Shown piece after piece: positions 12,301-23,233 of a stretch of DNA of 64,000 bases. The stretch lies in the NCBI RefSeq assembly GCF_030253575.1, contig NC_080565.1:4498001-4562000 (forward strand), read 5' to 3'. Each line of letters starts with the position of its first letter. Within the stretch, counting starts at the first letter, position 1. The position numbers were made by a program, and so were the translations under genes. Under the pieces are notes generated by a model that saw only the letters and a program-made list of their open reading frames with translations, ran no database searches and was not told where the DNA came from. This DNA comes from Rhododendron vialii. Lineage: Eukaryota; Streptophyta; Magnoliopsida; Ericales; Ericaceae.

Positions 12301-13684
12301 GACAGTTGTGGGCATGAAACTGCCAAATTATGATATTGTCATAACAATTATCGTTTGTTATATAATTTGTAGTATCTAAATATGTTTTCTTTTGATACGA
12401 CACGTTGTGGTAAGAAAATGACAATTTTAGGTGTTGTCATAACAAATTTGGTTATTTTAATGAATTTGTGGTATTTTATACATGTATTTTGTTTGGGTAT
12501 AACAATTGTTGATTCTGGTACGACATATTTTGATTTTGTTACGGAATATCATACGTGTCAAAGAATTTTTGGTACGACTCATTGTGGTAAGATAATGCCA
12601 ATTTATGGTGTTGTCGTAACATTTGTGGGTAGCATTATTTAATTTGTAATATTGTACATATATATTTGGTTGGGGTACAAGTATTATGGTTTCTGGTACG
12701 AATAATTATGGTTACATAATAATAATATTTTTTAACTATGGGTAACCTGCTAATGACCTATTCAACAAATAAATTTTAAAGTAGATGTCGTAACTAGCAT
12801 AAAAAAAATGCATTAGAAAACCAAAAATCGTCATAATGAAAATCACAAATTGTCATAATTTAGACATACGGTATACCCTGTGTACCATAGCTTTGTCCTA
12901 ATCATAGCGAGGTTCGGTATGTGCCCCATAGTGACCAAAATGTTTACCATTTTTGAGAGTGGTGAAAATTGCACTCCCCAATACCATGTTTTGCAACATT
13001 CGATCGTAACCATCTCTCATCGGTTGACAATCTCTTGCTTTTCTTCATTAACTTCAGGACCCAATAGTTGGTGGAACGGATACATCAGCAATCGCAGTGG
13101 AATGGGCAATATCTGAGCTCCTAAAACAACCACAACTCCTCCGAAAAGCAACAGAAGAGCTAGACGGAGTCATTGGAAGAGATAGGTGGGTGGAAGAGGA
13201 CGACATCCCAAACCTTCCCTACATTGGTGCAATAGTAAAGGAGACTTTGAGGATTCACCCAGTTGGTACGCTCCTCGCACCTCATTTTTCCACCGAAGAT
13301 TGCAAAATCGCCGGTTACGATATCCTCAAAGGAACAACTGTGTTTGTAAACGCGTGGAGTCTAGGCAGAGATCCTAGATATTGGGAGGCACCAGAAAAGT
13401 TCCTACCAGAGCGGTTTTTCGAGAAAAATATAGATGTGACAGGGCACCATTTTGAGCTATTGCCTTTTGGTTCAGGCCGAAGGATGTGCCCTGGCTACCG
13501 GCTTGGACTAATGTTGGTCCAGTCGACCTTGGCTAACTTGGTACACGGATTTAGTTGGAAATTACCTGATAATGTGAAGCCGGAAGATGTGGAGATGGAG
13601 GAAGAATTTGGACTGACTACGCATAAGAAGATCCCGATTGTTGTCGTCATTGAGCCTCGACTTTCTGCGCACCTCTATGTTTAG
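9389..13684 (+). CDS. Cytochrome P450, CYP92A-like (copy B)
   Basis: Exons 9389-10318 and 13058-13684 (phase-0 intron at the same place as copy A) encode 518 residues. The motifs match copy A: proline hinge PPGPKPWPIIGN, C-helix YWRQARR, I-helix GGTDTS, KETLR, WEAPEKFLPERF and FGSGRRMCPGYRLGL with haem cysteine Cys454. The motifs are more canonical than in copy A, so this copy is the likelier fully active enzyme. Both frames are intact. The intron is 2.74 kb against 0.66 kb in copy A because it holds the Mutator-like insert at 11031-12898, which may affect splicing or expression. CYP92A-type enzymes oxidise small lipophilic metabolites at the ER; the substrate is not predictable here. Confidence 0.94.
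11031..12898. mobile_element. Mutator-like element in P450 intron
   Basis: A 1868-bp insert lies between perfect 9-bp direct repeats TAATCATAG (11022-11030 and 12899-12907). The intact empty site is in copy A at 2766-2774. The 20-bp ends GGGTAGTCCTATGGTACACA and GGACAAAGCTATGGTACACA (right end complemented) share a 12-bp core at the same distance from each tip. The 9-bp target duplication and GG start favour a MULE. No transposase is seen, so it is non-autonomous. Confidence 0.9.
11760..12620 (+). repeat. Degenerate ~135-bp tandem repeats inside the insert
   Basis: The motif TACGACACGTTGT, followed by text like CAATTTATGGTGTTGTCATA, recurs at 11772, 11908, 12042 and 12178 (period 134-136 bp). 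More worn copies lie near 12300, 12396 and 12571. At least six units are visible. Confidence 0.88.
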
Positions 13685-13759
13685 TTGTGTCTTAAGAATT
13701 TGATTTGGTGATTCACTAAATTGTTGTTGATGTAATTTCACTTGCAATATTATCGAAGT

Positions 13760-13912
13760 TGTGCTGCTGTATTTTGGCCATGTTCCGCTAAGGGAAATAA
13801 GTACTTATATTGTACTGTATTTCGGTCCATTCAAATAAATACTTATTTTTTAAATTAATAGTGATGTATTGTGAGAGATTGATCTGGACATTATAACATG
13901 TAAAACAGGTAT
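13760..13912. mobile_element. Small insertion 3' of P450 copy B
   Basis: Copy A passes straight from GTGCTGC to TCAATCCATATG near 3750, while copy B carries about 150 extra bases. These include TTCCGCTAAGGGAAATAAGTAC and ATTGTGAGAGATTGA, phrases that also occur in worn form near 52300-52400 and 60450-60600. This suggests an old MITE; its ends are not clean. Confidence 0.5.
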
Positions 13913-14249
13913 CAATCCATATGTTTTTGTCGATGTTTAATTTCACTAGTATTTGTCGATGTGTAACTTCACGAGTTGTTGTTGATGTACTTTCATTGGC
14001 TTCGTCAAAACTTGTCTGCTCCTAAGTGATAGCAAATAATTGGATACAAGGCCATGTTAGTTCTAGCTTTAATTGACGGATGTCGTCTAGGTTATTTGTT
14101 CATCTTTTGGCTTTTGTAATGCAAACATTCGTTTATAAAATGGAATTGGACGAAAAGGAAAGAGAAGAGAGAGGTTGGCAAAGCCGAAGGGGTTGGCAAA
14201 ATGGGCGTGAGAAAACAATAATTGCTTGACTATGAGGTCGATTGCATGT

Positions 14250-15095
14250 TCGAATTCCACAGAAGTCAACCATCTCAAAACCTAGGGGCCACTAAGGGTT
14301 ATGTTCGGTCGTTACCATCTAAGCCCTGGAATTAATTGAGGTGTGCACAAGCTAGCTCGGACATCCGATTATAAAAAGAAAAGAAAAAATTAAAAAGAGA
14401 TGGCGATTGGAGTTTGTATATATCTTGAACCACAGGGACTCAGTAGCTGGATGGAAGTTCGGAAGGAAATATGTCGTTGACATTAGCAATCACTCCATTG
14501 GGCTTAAGTCAAGCTTGAGCTTATTCATGAGCCTAATGAGCCAAAGAAATTAAGTACTTATGCGGTGGCGTCTCCAGAAAATCATAGAAGAGTATTCAAA
14601 AATATTTACGATATACTACCTCTAGACCACAACTATATGAACAAAATTTTTACCTATTAATATCATCAATGCCATCCATACAAAATAAAATAAAATTACA
14701 CAAGATATTACAATCGCACTTTATGAGTTTTCATAATTTGTGAGTTGGTTTTCAGGCTGGGTGTTCAAGAGTGTGAAAATTAGGTGTTCAAATCAAGCTA
14801 AATTAAAATTACTACATGCTTTATCTAACCAAAAAAATAGGGTGTTCAAGTGATAGTAAATTGATTATATATTTTTAAAATAAAAATGGTTTTTTTTATT
14901 TAATATGGATCTCTCATTTTATTTTCCAAATGGTATGCATAGCAGGGTTAGGGGGAGTTTGTAGAAGAAGTAAGGAGCAACTAGATCATACGGGGCTCAA
15001 AGGCTCTCCATAGCCCTGGACAACACAACGCCCATAACCCTGTCCTCTCATGAGGAAAGGAACATGATATGCTATTGGGCAACAAGCCCATTGAC
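14250..15095. other. Gene-free spacer
   Basis: Past the duplicated unit the sequence is AT-rich, with no gene or RNA that I can support. Confidence 0.5.
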
Positions 15096-15108
15096 AATTT
15101 GAGTCTTG

Positions 15109-15703
15109 TTTTTTTTTTTTTGGGTATGTAACTCTCTGGGCATCCGCCTTTAATTGAATAGAAATACAACTAGGCATATTATCTAAAACATGAAACCCCA
15201 CATCCATTCACGGTCCCAAATCTGCCAACCGGTCTGCACATGCATTGCCCTATCGAAAATTGTGTTTCACTTCCATCACTCCTAACTGATGCAAGAGGTA
15301 CCTGCAATCATTCAATAGAGTACTCAACTGGTGTGTTTCATCCCAATGTGTAGTAAGTAACTGGATCATGACCATACAGTCCGATTCAACTTTCAAGTTT
15401 GGTAGTTAAAGACTAGTTGTTAACTGTAACCCGTCATGCAACCCCCAAATTTCCGCGACTAAACTTGTAGCTGTTCTGATATTCCCGCAAAATCCTATTA
15501 TCCAGTTTCCATTGTGATCCCGAATTAATCCCCCTGCTGCGGCTTGAGTGGAATTATTGCGAGATGCACCGTCTGTGTTGAGTTTGAAACCATTCGGTTC
15601 AGGTGGCCTCCAACTTCTTGTTAACCAAAAAGGAGCCCACTTTTTGGTCCTCTTTCCCACCAACATTTCCCATTCTTGTGCTGCCATGACTATGTACAAT
15701 CTG
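15109..15703 (-). mobile_element. 5'-truncated LINE with RNase H domain
   Basis: The insert is flanked by 13-bp direct repeats AATTTGAGTCTTG (15096-15108) and AATTTGAGTCTCG (15704-15716). On the minus strand it starts inside an RNase H domain of the plant LINE type (FKLNTDGASRNN, AAAGGLIRDHNGNW, LVAEIWGLHDGL, later LKVESDCM) and ends in a poly(A) run at the low-coordinate end. It has in-frame stops, so it is dead. The 13-bp duplication plus tail proves target-primed integration. Confidence 0.92.
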
Positions 15704-15777
15704 AATTTGAGTCTCGTTTGACAACTCTCCACTAGTACTATTCAACAAAATTTTTAAAATCATCTAGTAAAATCTTG

Positions 15778-16170
15778 AACCCTGCTACACACAGGCTAGA
15801 CACGAACAGATTGTGCACAGATTTTTCTGTGGGACTCACCACAGGTTCCTCACAAACGATCCAAACTGTTCATTGAATATATAAAAAAAATTTAAGGGTC
15901 ATTGCTAAAAATGAGCTCAATCCGATACCTATAGATTCTTGATCAAATCATTTAACTTTTCATTCAAATTTTAGGATAATGAAAATTTAGATGATTGGAT
16001 CGAGTATCTATAGGTATCGGATTGAACTGATTCTTTGCAAAAACCTTTGAAAAAATATTTTACATTTAATAAACGGCTCGAATTATTTGTGTCAAATTCG
16101 GGATGGGCCCCACATAAAAATATATACACAATCTATGCTGTATAGCCTGGGTGGCCCGATTTTCTGTAAA
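15778..16170. mobile_element. Long foldback element
   Basis: Two arms of about 190 bp face each other. The inner parts both read TCAATCCGATACCTATAGAT (15919-15938, and on the complement near 16004-16023), and both outer parts carry CAGGCTA next to the ends. No coding potential is seen. The boundaries are approximate and the superfamily unknown. Confidence 0.75.
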
Positions 16171-16325
16171 ATCTTAACATAACAGGAGTAGTAATTAATT
16201 AATAATAATAATTAAAAAAAAAAAAAGCACGAACGGACGGATCGAGTATATATCAATTTGTATACGAGCCCGTAATTTTCTCATTCTAAAACAAATCGGG
16301 CCCAAGCCCTAAATTCTGAACTACA

Positions 16326-16328
<3 letters not shown>

Positions 16329-16366
<38 letters not shown>
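16329..16366 (+). repeat. (CT)19 microsatellite in splicing-factor leader
   Basis: A pure CT run just upstream of the probable leader donor at 16397. CT-rich tracts are common in plant core promoters and 5' leaders. A (GT)n run follows at about 16582-16613. Confidence 0.95.
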
Positions 16367-16370
<4 letters not shown>

Positions 16371-16396
16371 GAGGTTCCTCCCTCTTCTATCATCGA

Positions 16397-16577
16397 GTAA
16401 GTGCCCTCTTCCTCTCCATTCCTATACCCGAATGCCTATGTATGTAAAATTACATGTCTGTTTGTGCTTATTAGATCTTCCGGTTTTCTGACTTACGCTG
16501 CTTTGTAGAATTCGTTTTACTAATTCGATAACTATTTGAATCAAATCGAATCCACTTTACCTTCTAGGGTTTCGTGT

Positions 16578-16620
<43 letters not shown>

Positions 16621-16714
16621 TTGCGAAACTATATACCATCAATTTGCTAAACTATAGGGTTTCCTTGGAATATATTTGCTAAACTATGGTTTCCTTTATT
16701 TTCTTTGATAACAG
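16397..16714 (+). other. Probable 5' UTR intron of the CWC21 gene
   Basis: GTAAGT at 16397 and ACAG at 16711-16714 would remove a 318-bp leader intron and leave 15 untranslated bases before the ATG at 16730. This is inferred from splice signals only. Confidence 0.45.
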
Positions 16715-16729
16715 AATACATTCGTAGAA

Positions 16730-19700
16730 ATGTACAACGGAATCGGGCTGCAGACCCCGAGGGGATCGGGCACGAATGGGTACATACAGGGCAACAAGTT
16801 CCTTGTGAGGCCGAAGAGCGGCAAGGGGGTGGTAGACAACAAGGGTTTTGTGGAGGGTCAGGGAACCGGCGGCGTGTCCAAGAAGCCGAACAAGGACATC
16901 CTTGAGCACGACCGGAAGAGGCAGATTGAGCTCAAGCTTGTCGTGCTTGAAGATAAGCTCGTTGATCAAGGGTACACCGATGCGGAGATCGCCGAGAAGC
17001 TTGCGGAGGCTAGGAGGAATCTGGAAGCTTCCTCCGCCGTGGAGGATGCCGGTGGAGCAGTCCCCTTATTGGGGAGGTCAGTTTTCTATGCCCATATGTA
17101 GTGTAATCTTCCTACTTTGAGTCGTGATTTATGCGTAACTCTTTGTTTCTTAGTTATTCAGTTTTACCCTGCTCCAATGGAAATGTTGGCTTCATGTAAT
17201 CTGGCGTGCACAGTTCAATTCTTTTCTTTACCAAGCTTTGGCTTCAAAAATAGGTTTTCGCTAGACCTATTGAGGTATATACACCTACAACTAATAAACC
17301 GGGACTGTAGTCTCATATTCCCACTTCGTTTAGCCTGTAATGTCATTTATTCTATTGAATCATTTGCCCATTCTCGAAAACCAAGTTGTAGTCTTATCTT
17401 CCCCCTTCTACATAATTGTTCTTGTGTGTTTCTAAGATTGTTGCTGACCGCAAGTGATTGAGACATAAGGCTCGGTTTGGTTTGGTTTGGTTTGTGTTTC
17501 TAAGATAGTTGATTACTGATTAGTTGTCAAAACAGAAAATTTTCTTCTCCTTCACATCAGAGCTAGGCAAGGATGATAGCTGATTGGATTGTAAAGGATT
17601 GTAAAGATGTTTGTTATCCATGTCTTTTTCTTTCTTTCTTTCTTTCCTTTTTTTTTTTTTTTGCAAGATACATGTATAATGGTGTTGGATATCTTGCTAT
17701 AGAGCTAAAGTTATATGGTCTTTCACAAATGGTTTCTTGTTATGTTGGATTCGAGCTATTCTACGTACTAAATCATGATGCCTATAGATGCGACCTTTGT
17801 GTACTTGGCTTTTGTTTAGTTGTTTCATCATTGCTGTTTTTAGTAACCAAAGTCATGTCATGATGCTTTCATCTAGATGACACCCACCTTGACCTCAAAT
17901 AACTCGTTGCAGAAATAATTTTGCAGCCAAACCCACTACATACGACATCAATACTCATGTACTTGTCGGTTGGGGAAGCTTCAAATTGATATTGTTATTC
18001 TGTGGGAAATGATGTTAGATAATTATTTGAGTAAACTTTTTTAATCTAAAGCTTTTAGAATTATATATTTTATGTCTTCCCCACCTTGAGATCTATTCCT
18101 ACGGCTGCTGTTATTAGATATTGTCACAATACCGTAAAGGTCTGCTTGATCACAATCTATTTGTTGACTCTATCCTGAATGGATCCTCGAAATATAATTG
18201 CCCCTAATGGATGGTTACATGGTATTAGCGTAACTGACTGCCTCTATATGTTTTTTAAATTTCAATGGGCAAGACTAGAATTTATGGTTTGATTTTCCAT
18301 CCTCACTCGAGCTATTGTCATTGCATGAGTACCTTTTTTATCCATTGAATCTAGGTTTATGCTGATGACATCTTTATTTTTCACTCATGTGATTGTTTTG
18401 TATTGCCCCATGGTTGTTTTGATTTTTCTAAAAAGCTTTTTTTGTGGATCGCCCTTGGTTATGCAACGATTAGTTTGGTTAGTGTTTGATAAAGTTAGAT
18501 CTCCCTTTTTTTTTATCGGTAATGTAGATCTTCTCCCTTTGTCATGCGATTTGCCTATTTACACTTTTTTTTTTCTTGTGTTTCCAAGATAATACTAATC
18601 ATCTATAAGTTCTGGATGTTCTTAGCTTGACATCAGAGTTAGGCAAGGCTACTGAAATTACTTTTTCTGTTGCAAATTTTACATGAGTTGCTGACCTTTC
18701 CTTCAAATATGTTTTTTCCTTTGAAGAGTTTGTTGAACCTGTTACATAAACATAAGGATTTATTGAGAATCTTAGAAACAACATTCAATACTTATAAAAA
18801 AAAGAAAAAGAAAAAGATACAACATTCAATATCTAATGCATCTTTTTTTTTGGTCCAAGACGAGTTGTTCTATCCCCCCCATTTTGCAACCATTATTATG
18901 CAGAGTAACAGTTTGAGAGATTTAGGGAAAAAAAAAGGGTTTGTATTTTGGTCCGATTACTTCGTGGAGTTATACCGCCTTATCTTTATGCAGAAAAAGT
19001 AAGTGGAATAATAGATTAATAGTACAAGAAAGTGGTTTCTGTTCTTGAACTATTTTCAGTCACCAAGTCGATCATGTGCAGTGTGTCCACCAAAGTGAGT
19101 GTGTGTGCGTGCGCGCTTGATTGCACCTTACCAGTGTGCTGGTCAATAAAGATTCTTTTGCAGCTATAGTGCCTTTTCAGATATCGTGTGTCGACTGTCG
19201 TATATGATACTTGGCATGATTAAAAGTTAGTACAATTGAACTCATGTTTTACCTGTGGCTGATTTATTTGGTTATATGTACTTACCTTATTTGATGTTTT
19301 TGAGGGGTTTTGCTTTAGCTTGTAGATTTCATTGTATAGTTTATTATGGTCGACTAGTTGTACATCCTTAACTGTTGTTTTTTTTCAATCCTATGAGATT
19401 TTATTGCAAGAGTTAAATGTGATTCTTGGATTATTTTGTATTCTTCAGCAACAGACATCTTTTGTTGAGTTCCTTTGGTAGCGTCAATATTTTTCTCCTT
19501 TACCCTATGTGATATATTTTTCTCCTTTACTCCGGGTGATACATGTTCAGGGGTTTTGTAAGACAAGATATGTCCAACTCGTGCTGTGTGTAATGTGTTG
19601 GAAGAGAGATGGTTTGACTTTTGTTTTGGGTGAATTGGGGGAAGCAGGATTCGGGATTGTGGTGTGCCATTTTGCTTTCCAGAAGATCCACACAATCACA

Positions 19701-22700
19701 AGTTGGGAAATGGATTAAAGGAAAAAAAACCTTCTTGAGAGTCAATGACGATAGCATATTCCTACATGGTAAACTTGGGTGGAATTTCATAAACAAGTAT
19801 TTTAAAGCTCACGCTGTCATGAGATTTGCAGTAAATTTGTTATGAAAAAGATCTTACTAGTTTATTGTTTGTTTGATAAACCATCTACCCCTTGTAATTA
19901 TTTATCACATGCGGATGAAGTTGAAGAGAAGATTTAGTACGTCCTGTTCAATTCACATGCAAATTTACTGTAAGGGTGTATATATTCATAAGGTTAGCAA
20001 TTCAGTAAATTTTTAGTCACTATCAAAAGATCAGCAAGTTTGGTTGTAGGTCTTATTGTTGATGTGCGCGTACTTATTTGTGTGCTTGTTTCTTTCCTTA
20101 CAAATGGCGATTTGGCAAGACCCACAGGACAAAAGTTGGGAAATTTTGGGTGCAAAGTTGGAGAACTATTTGTTGTTGCTTTGATTTTTGGTGTGTTTGT
20201 ATTTTTATCTCTAGCTTTTGTAACACCCACAGTACGCAAACAATTTTAAATTTTGGTTGTAGCTTTGGTGTTTTGTGATGTATTGGTGCATTTGATCCAA
20301 CTTACTGTGGGGTGTGCTGTTTTAACATGGTTAGGCAAATTTTGTTATTTTGTAACTTATCAAAAAAAAATTTGTTATTTTGTAGGATTGGAAAATACAT
20401 TCGGCTTTTGATCTAAAAAAAAGCTAAAAAATGCTCCTAAAGGAAAAAGTTAAACACATACCTGTCATAGCTTAGTACAGAAAATGCTGAGTCATGTCTA
20501 TGTCCATGGAATGCCTATTTTACCAATTATGGTTGCTTAATTTTCCACTGTGTTCACAATTTTACATGTAGAACAAAAAATTCTGACCGTATAGAGCTGA
20601 TGATAGTTGCTGCTTGGCATATGCAAAGACTTTTCGGAAACACAATTTTTGGGGCTAATCTATTAGGAGGGATGTTGCATGCATTCCACTTCGAGGAAAT
20701 TATACTTTTTTTGGTAGTTACCTCCATGTTCTTGTTTTACTGAGATAAATTCCTTTATTGGAGTTTATGAGTTGGTAGCTCACCTGCAGAAGTTACTTGT
20801 GGAGTCAACTTTATCTCTGTTGAAATAGAATAGCATAGCAGCTGTTTGCAATCTTCTTTGATAGGAAAATCATTAGGACAATGATGGTGTTGCTCGCCTA
20901 TTTTTTCGCCCTTCTAGTGCCTGGGATAAAAATGAAAAGCTAGGCTTTTGCTTTGTTTTTGTTTTTTTTTTTTTGTTCATGCCCAATTCTAGATCTGATG
21001 CAATTTTTGCTAGCATCCTTGACCATATTTCAGCTTATGCCATATTGATGTCACAAATTGATTGGGTGCCTTGCACAGGGCTTCGGATACACAAACACAT
21101 CAAATTGCCGCACGAAAGGAAAAGCAGATGGAAACATTAAGAGCTGCTCTTAGAATACCAACCTCTGAAGCTGGCGGTCAAAAAAAGTCGAACGGTCAAG
21201 GGTCAAATTCTGGAAATGATTATGATGTTGATCTAGGAGACAACCAGGAAAGTGGTTTTGATGGTGATCGCAAGCCACTTAAAAAAGATTCTCATGAAAA
21301 GGATGTTTTGAAAAATAGCAATAAACAAGCTGGAAGAGATGGGAGCGATGAGTTAAGAAACCACAAGAACCAAGGGAGCAAAGAAAGACTCCAGGGGAGT
21401 GATTCTTTTGATACAGATAGCGATGAAAAGCATGCAAAAGGGATCAGAAACAAGCATCAGAAAAGTAAGGAGAACTATTCTGGAAGTGATTCTGATATTG
21501 AGGTTAGGAAGAAGAAGCAAAAATCATCCAAAAAGGACAAGAAAGGTAGAAGACACAACACTGATGATTCCGAGTCTGATGAGGAGAAGTATGAGAAACC
21601 TCGTGAAAGGCATGACAAAAGAAGTGGAAGATACAAGCATGACGATTCCGAGTCTACTGATGAGAAATATGAGAAGACTCGTAAGAGGCCTGACATCAAA
21701 AGTAGGAGACATGACAGTGATGATTCCGAACCTGATGGCGAGGAATATGAGAAAACTTATAGGAGGGGTGACAAACTTAAGGGAAGACATGCCAATGATG
21801 ATTCTGAGTTTAATGATGAGGGACATGAAGCTCTTAAGAAGCATGACAGGAAGAGTACAAGACATGACAGTGATGATTCCGATTCAGATGGTGAGGAAAA
21901 TGGAAAAAATCGAAAGAGGCATGATTCTGATACAGATAGTGCTAAGGGAAATAAAAGAATTGAGGTGAGAGAAAGGATTCAGCATGGTGGAAGTCACAGG
22001 ATAGAAAAAGGAGTTTCTGTTCTGGACGATCACAGGAAAATTGACAATGGGAGTAAGAAAAATAGCAGAAAGTATGACTTCAAAAGTGAAACTGACAAAG
22101 CACAGATACTCAAAAAGGAAGCCGAGGAGAAGAGCAGGAGAAGGCGACATGATACTGGTAATGATGATGATGATAACGATATTCGTGATAAAAAAATAGA
22201 AATGAAACTGAGAAGTGGAGAATATGATACTGATAAGCATGACTATTATCACAGCAAGCGTGCTAATTACCATGAGGGATACAGTGAGGATGGTTCTGAT
22301 AGTTCTGCGGATGATTACAAGCGGGGGAAGAGGGATACTACCAAGTCTTCGCAGAAGGTAAGTGACCGCAGTGGCGATTCAAGTCGCAGAAATGTTGATT
22401 TGACAAAAGAAAAAAATGCTCTTCAAAAAAGTGATGATGGGTTGAACACGCTCAGGAAATTAGAGGAGCTTTACCAGACAAGGGAAGATACTATGGATGG
22501 TCAAGAAATTAACAGGGGCAAGAGAAAGGCTGATGGTGTAAACGAAGATGAGCAAGCTGAGGCAAAGTCTAGAAGCCGGTATGTAGGGAAAGAGTCGGAT
22601 CATCGTCGTGAACAGCAGAAGGATGCCGAAATAAATAGTAGGTCATCCAGGATCAAGGATGATCAAAAGAGGGAGGATCATTCAAGGTTGAGCAGATCTG

Positions 22701-23233
22701 GAGGCAGGCATGAGGATGACAATACTGAACGTGATGGTAGAAATCGTAATAGAGAAGTACATCGTGAGAGCAGGAGAAGTGAACGGGATAATGAAGAGCA
22801 ACGTGGGGGCAGAAAGAACAACAGGGATGAGGAGGAGAGTAGAGGAAGAAAGCATGAGGATGACAATAGTGAACGTGATGGCGGATATCGTACTAGGGAA
22901 GAACTATATCGTGAGACCAGGAGAAGTGACCGGGATAACGAAGAGCAACGTGGGGGAAGAAAGAACAACAGGGATGAGGAGGAGAGTAGAGGAAGAAAGC
23001 ATAGAAGAGATGAAGATGAGGTGGAAGAACGTCAGCATGGAAGTAGACGTGGAAGAAAGGAGGAAGAAGAGCGTGGAAGTGGGAAGGATTCTCGGTCAGG
23101 TGAGGGCAGAAGAAATGACGATGACAGGCGGGATTCCTCCAAGAGAGTAAAATATGAAGATTCTCGTTCTGGTGAGGGAAGAAGGCATGACATTGACAAG
23201 AAGGATGATGGACGGGCCAAGCGGCGAGATTGA
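16730..23233 (+). CDS. CWC21/SRRM2-type pre-mRNA splicing factor
   Basis: Coding exons 16730-17076 and 21079-23233 are joined by a 4.0-kb intron (GT-AG, splitting an AGG codon) and give 833 residues. The N-terminus [20 protein letters not shown] is the signature of Cwc21/SRm300 proteins. Next comes the cwf21 domain (about 56-100; [27 protein letters not shown]) and [23 protein letters not shown] (115-140). In yeast and human this region binds the Prp8/Snu114 core of the catalytic spliceosome. The remaining 690 residues are charged low-complexity sequence rich in R, K, D, E and S. They include about five 24-26-residue repeats around [11 protein letters not shown] and a 48/49-residue tandem repeat, and should be disordered and nuclear. 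The CT-rich leader suggests broad expression. The family is certain; the long tail varies between species. Confidence 0.95.
22712..23002 (+). repeat. In-frame 144/147-bp tandem repeat in CWC21 tail
   Basis: 22712-22855 and 22856-23002 encode two nearly identical 48- and 49-residue units, each starting EDDN(T/S)ERDG and ending EEESRGRKH. The repeat lengthens the charged tail without changing frame. Confidence 0.93.

Larger units (their letters stand above)
1..14250 (+). repeat. Tandem segmental duplication carrying two P450 genes
   Basis: Copy A runs from the left edge to about 4895 and copy B from about 5890 to 14250. The text near 20-135 recurs near 5911-6025. The 5' flank 172-1300 recurs at 7993-9385, the P450 exons recur at 9389-13684, and 4750-4895 recurs at 14100-14250. 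The offset grows from about 5.9 kb to 9.4 kb along the unit because later insertions lengthened copy B. Copy A may continue left of the window, so more copies could exist. Coding parts look about nine-tenths identical by eye; this is not a computed figure. Confidence 0.93.

Noticed and set aside
11760-12620. CRISPR-like array
   Set aside because: The repeats are long, contiguous and degenerate with no spacers, in a plant intron within a transposon.
1308-13684. P450s as loss-of-function because the K-helix region reads PHF rather than the common PR
   Set aside because: PH at this place is usual in CYP92A proteins, so it supports the subfamily instead.
21399-22968. Several other-frame reading frames across the CWC21 second exon
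   Set aside because: They follow from the repetitive codon use of the real gene and lack any family motif.
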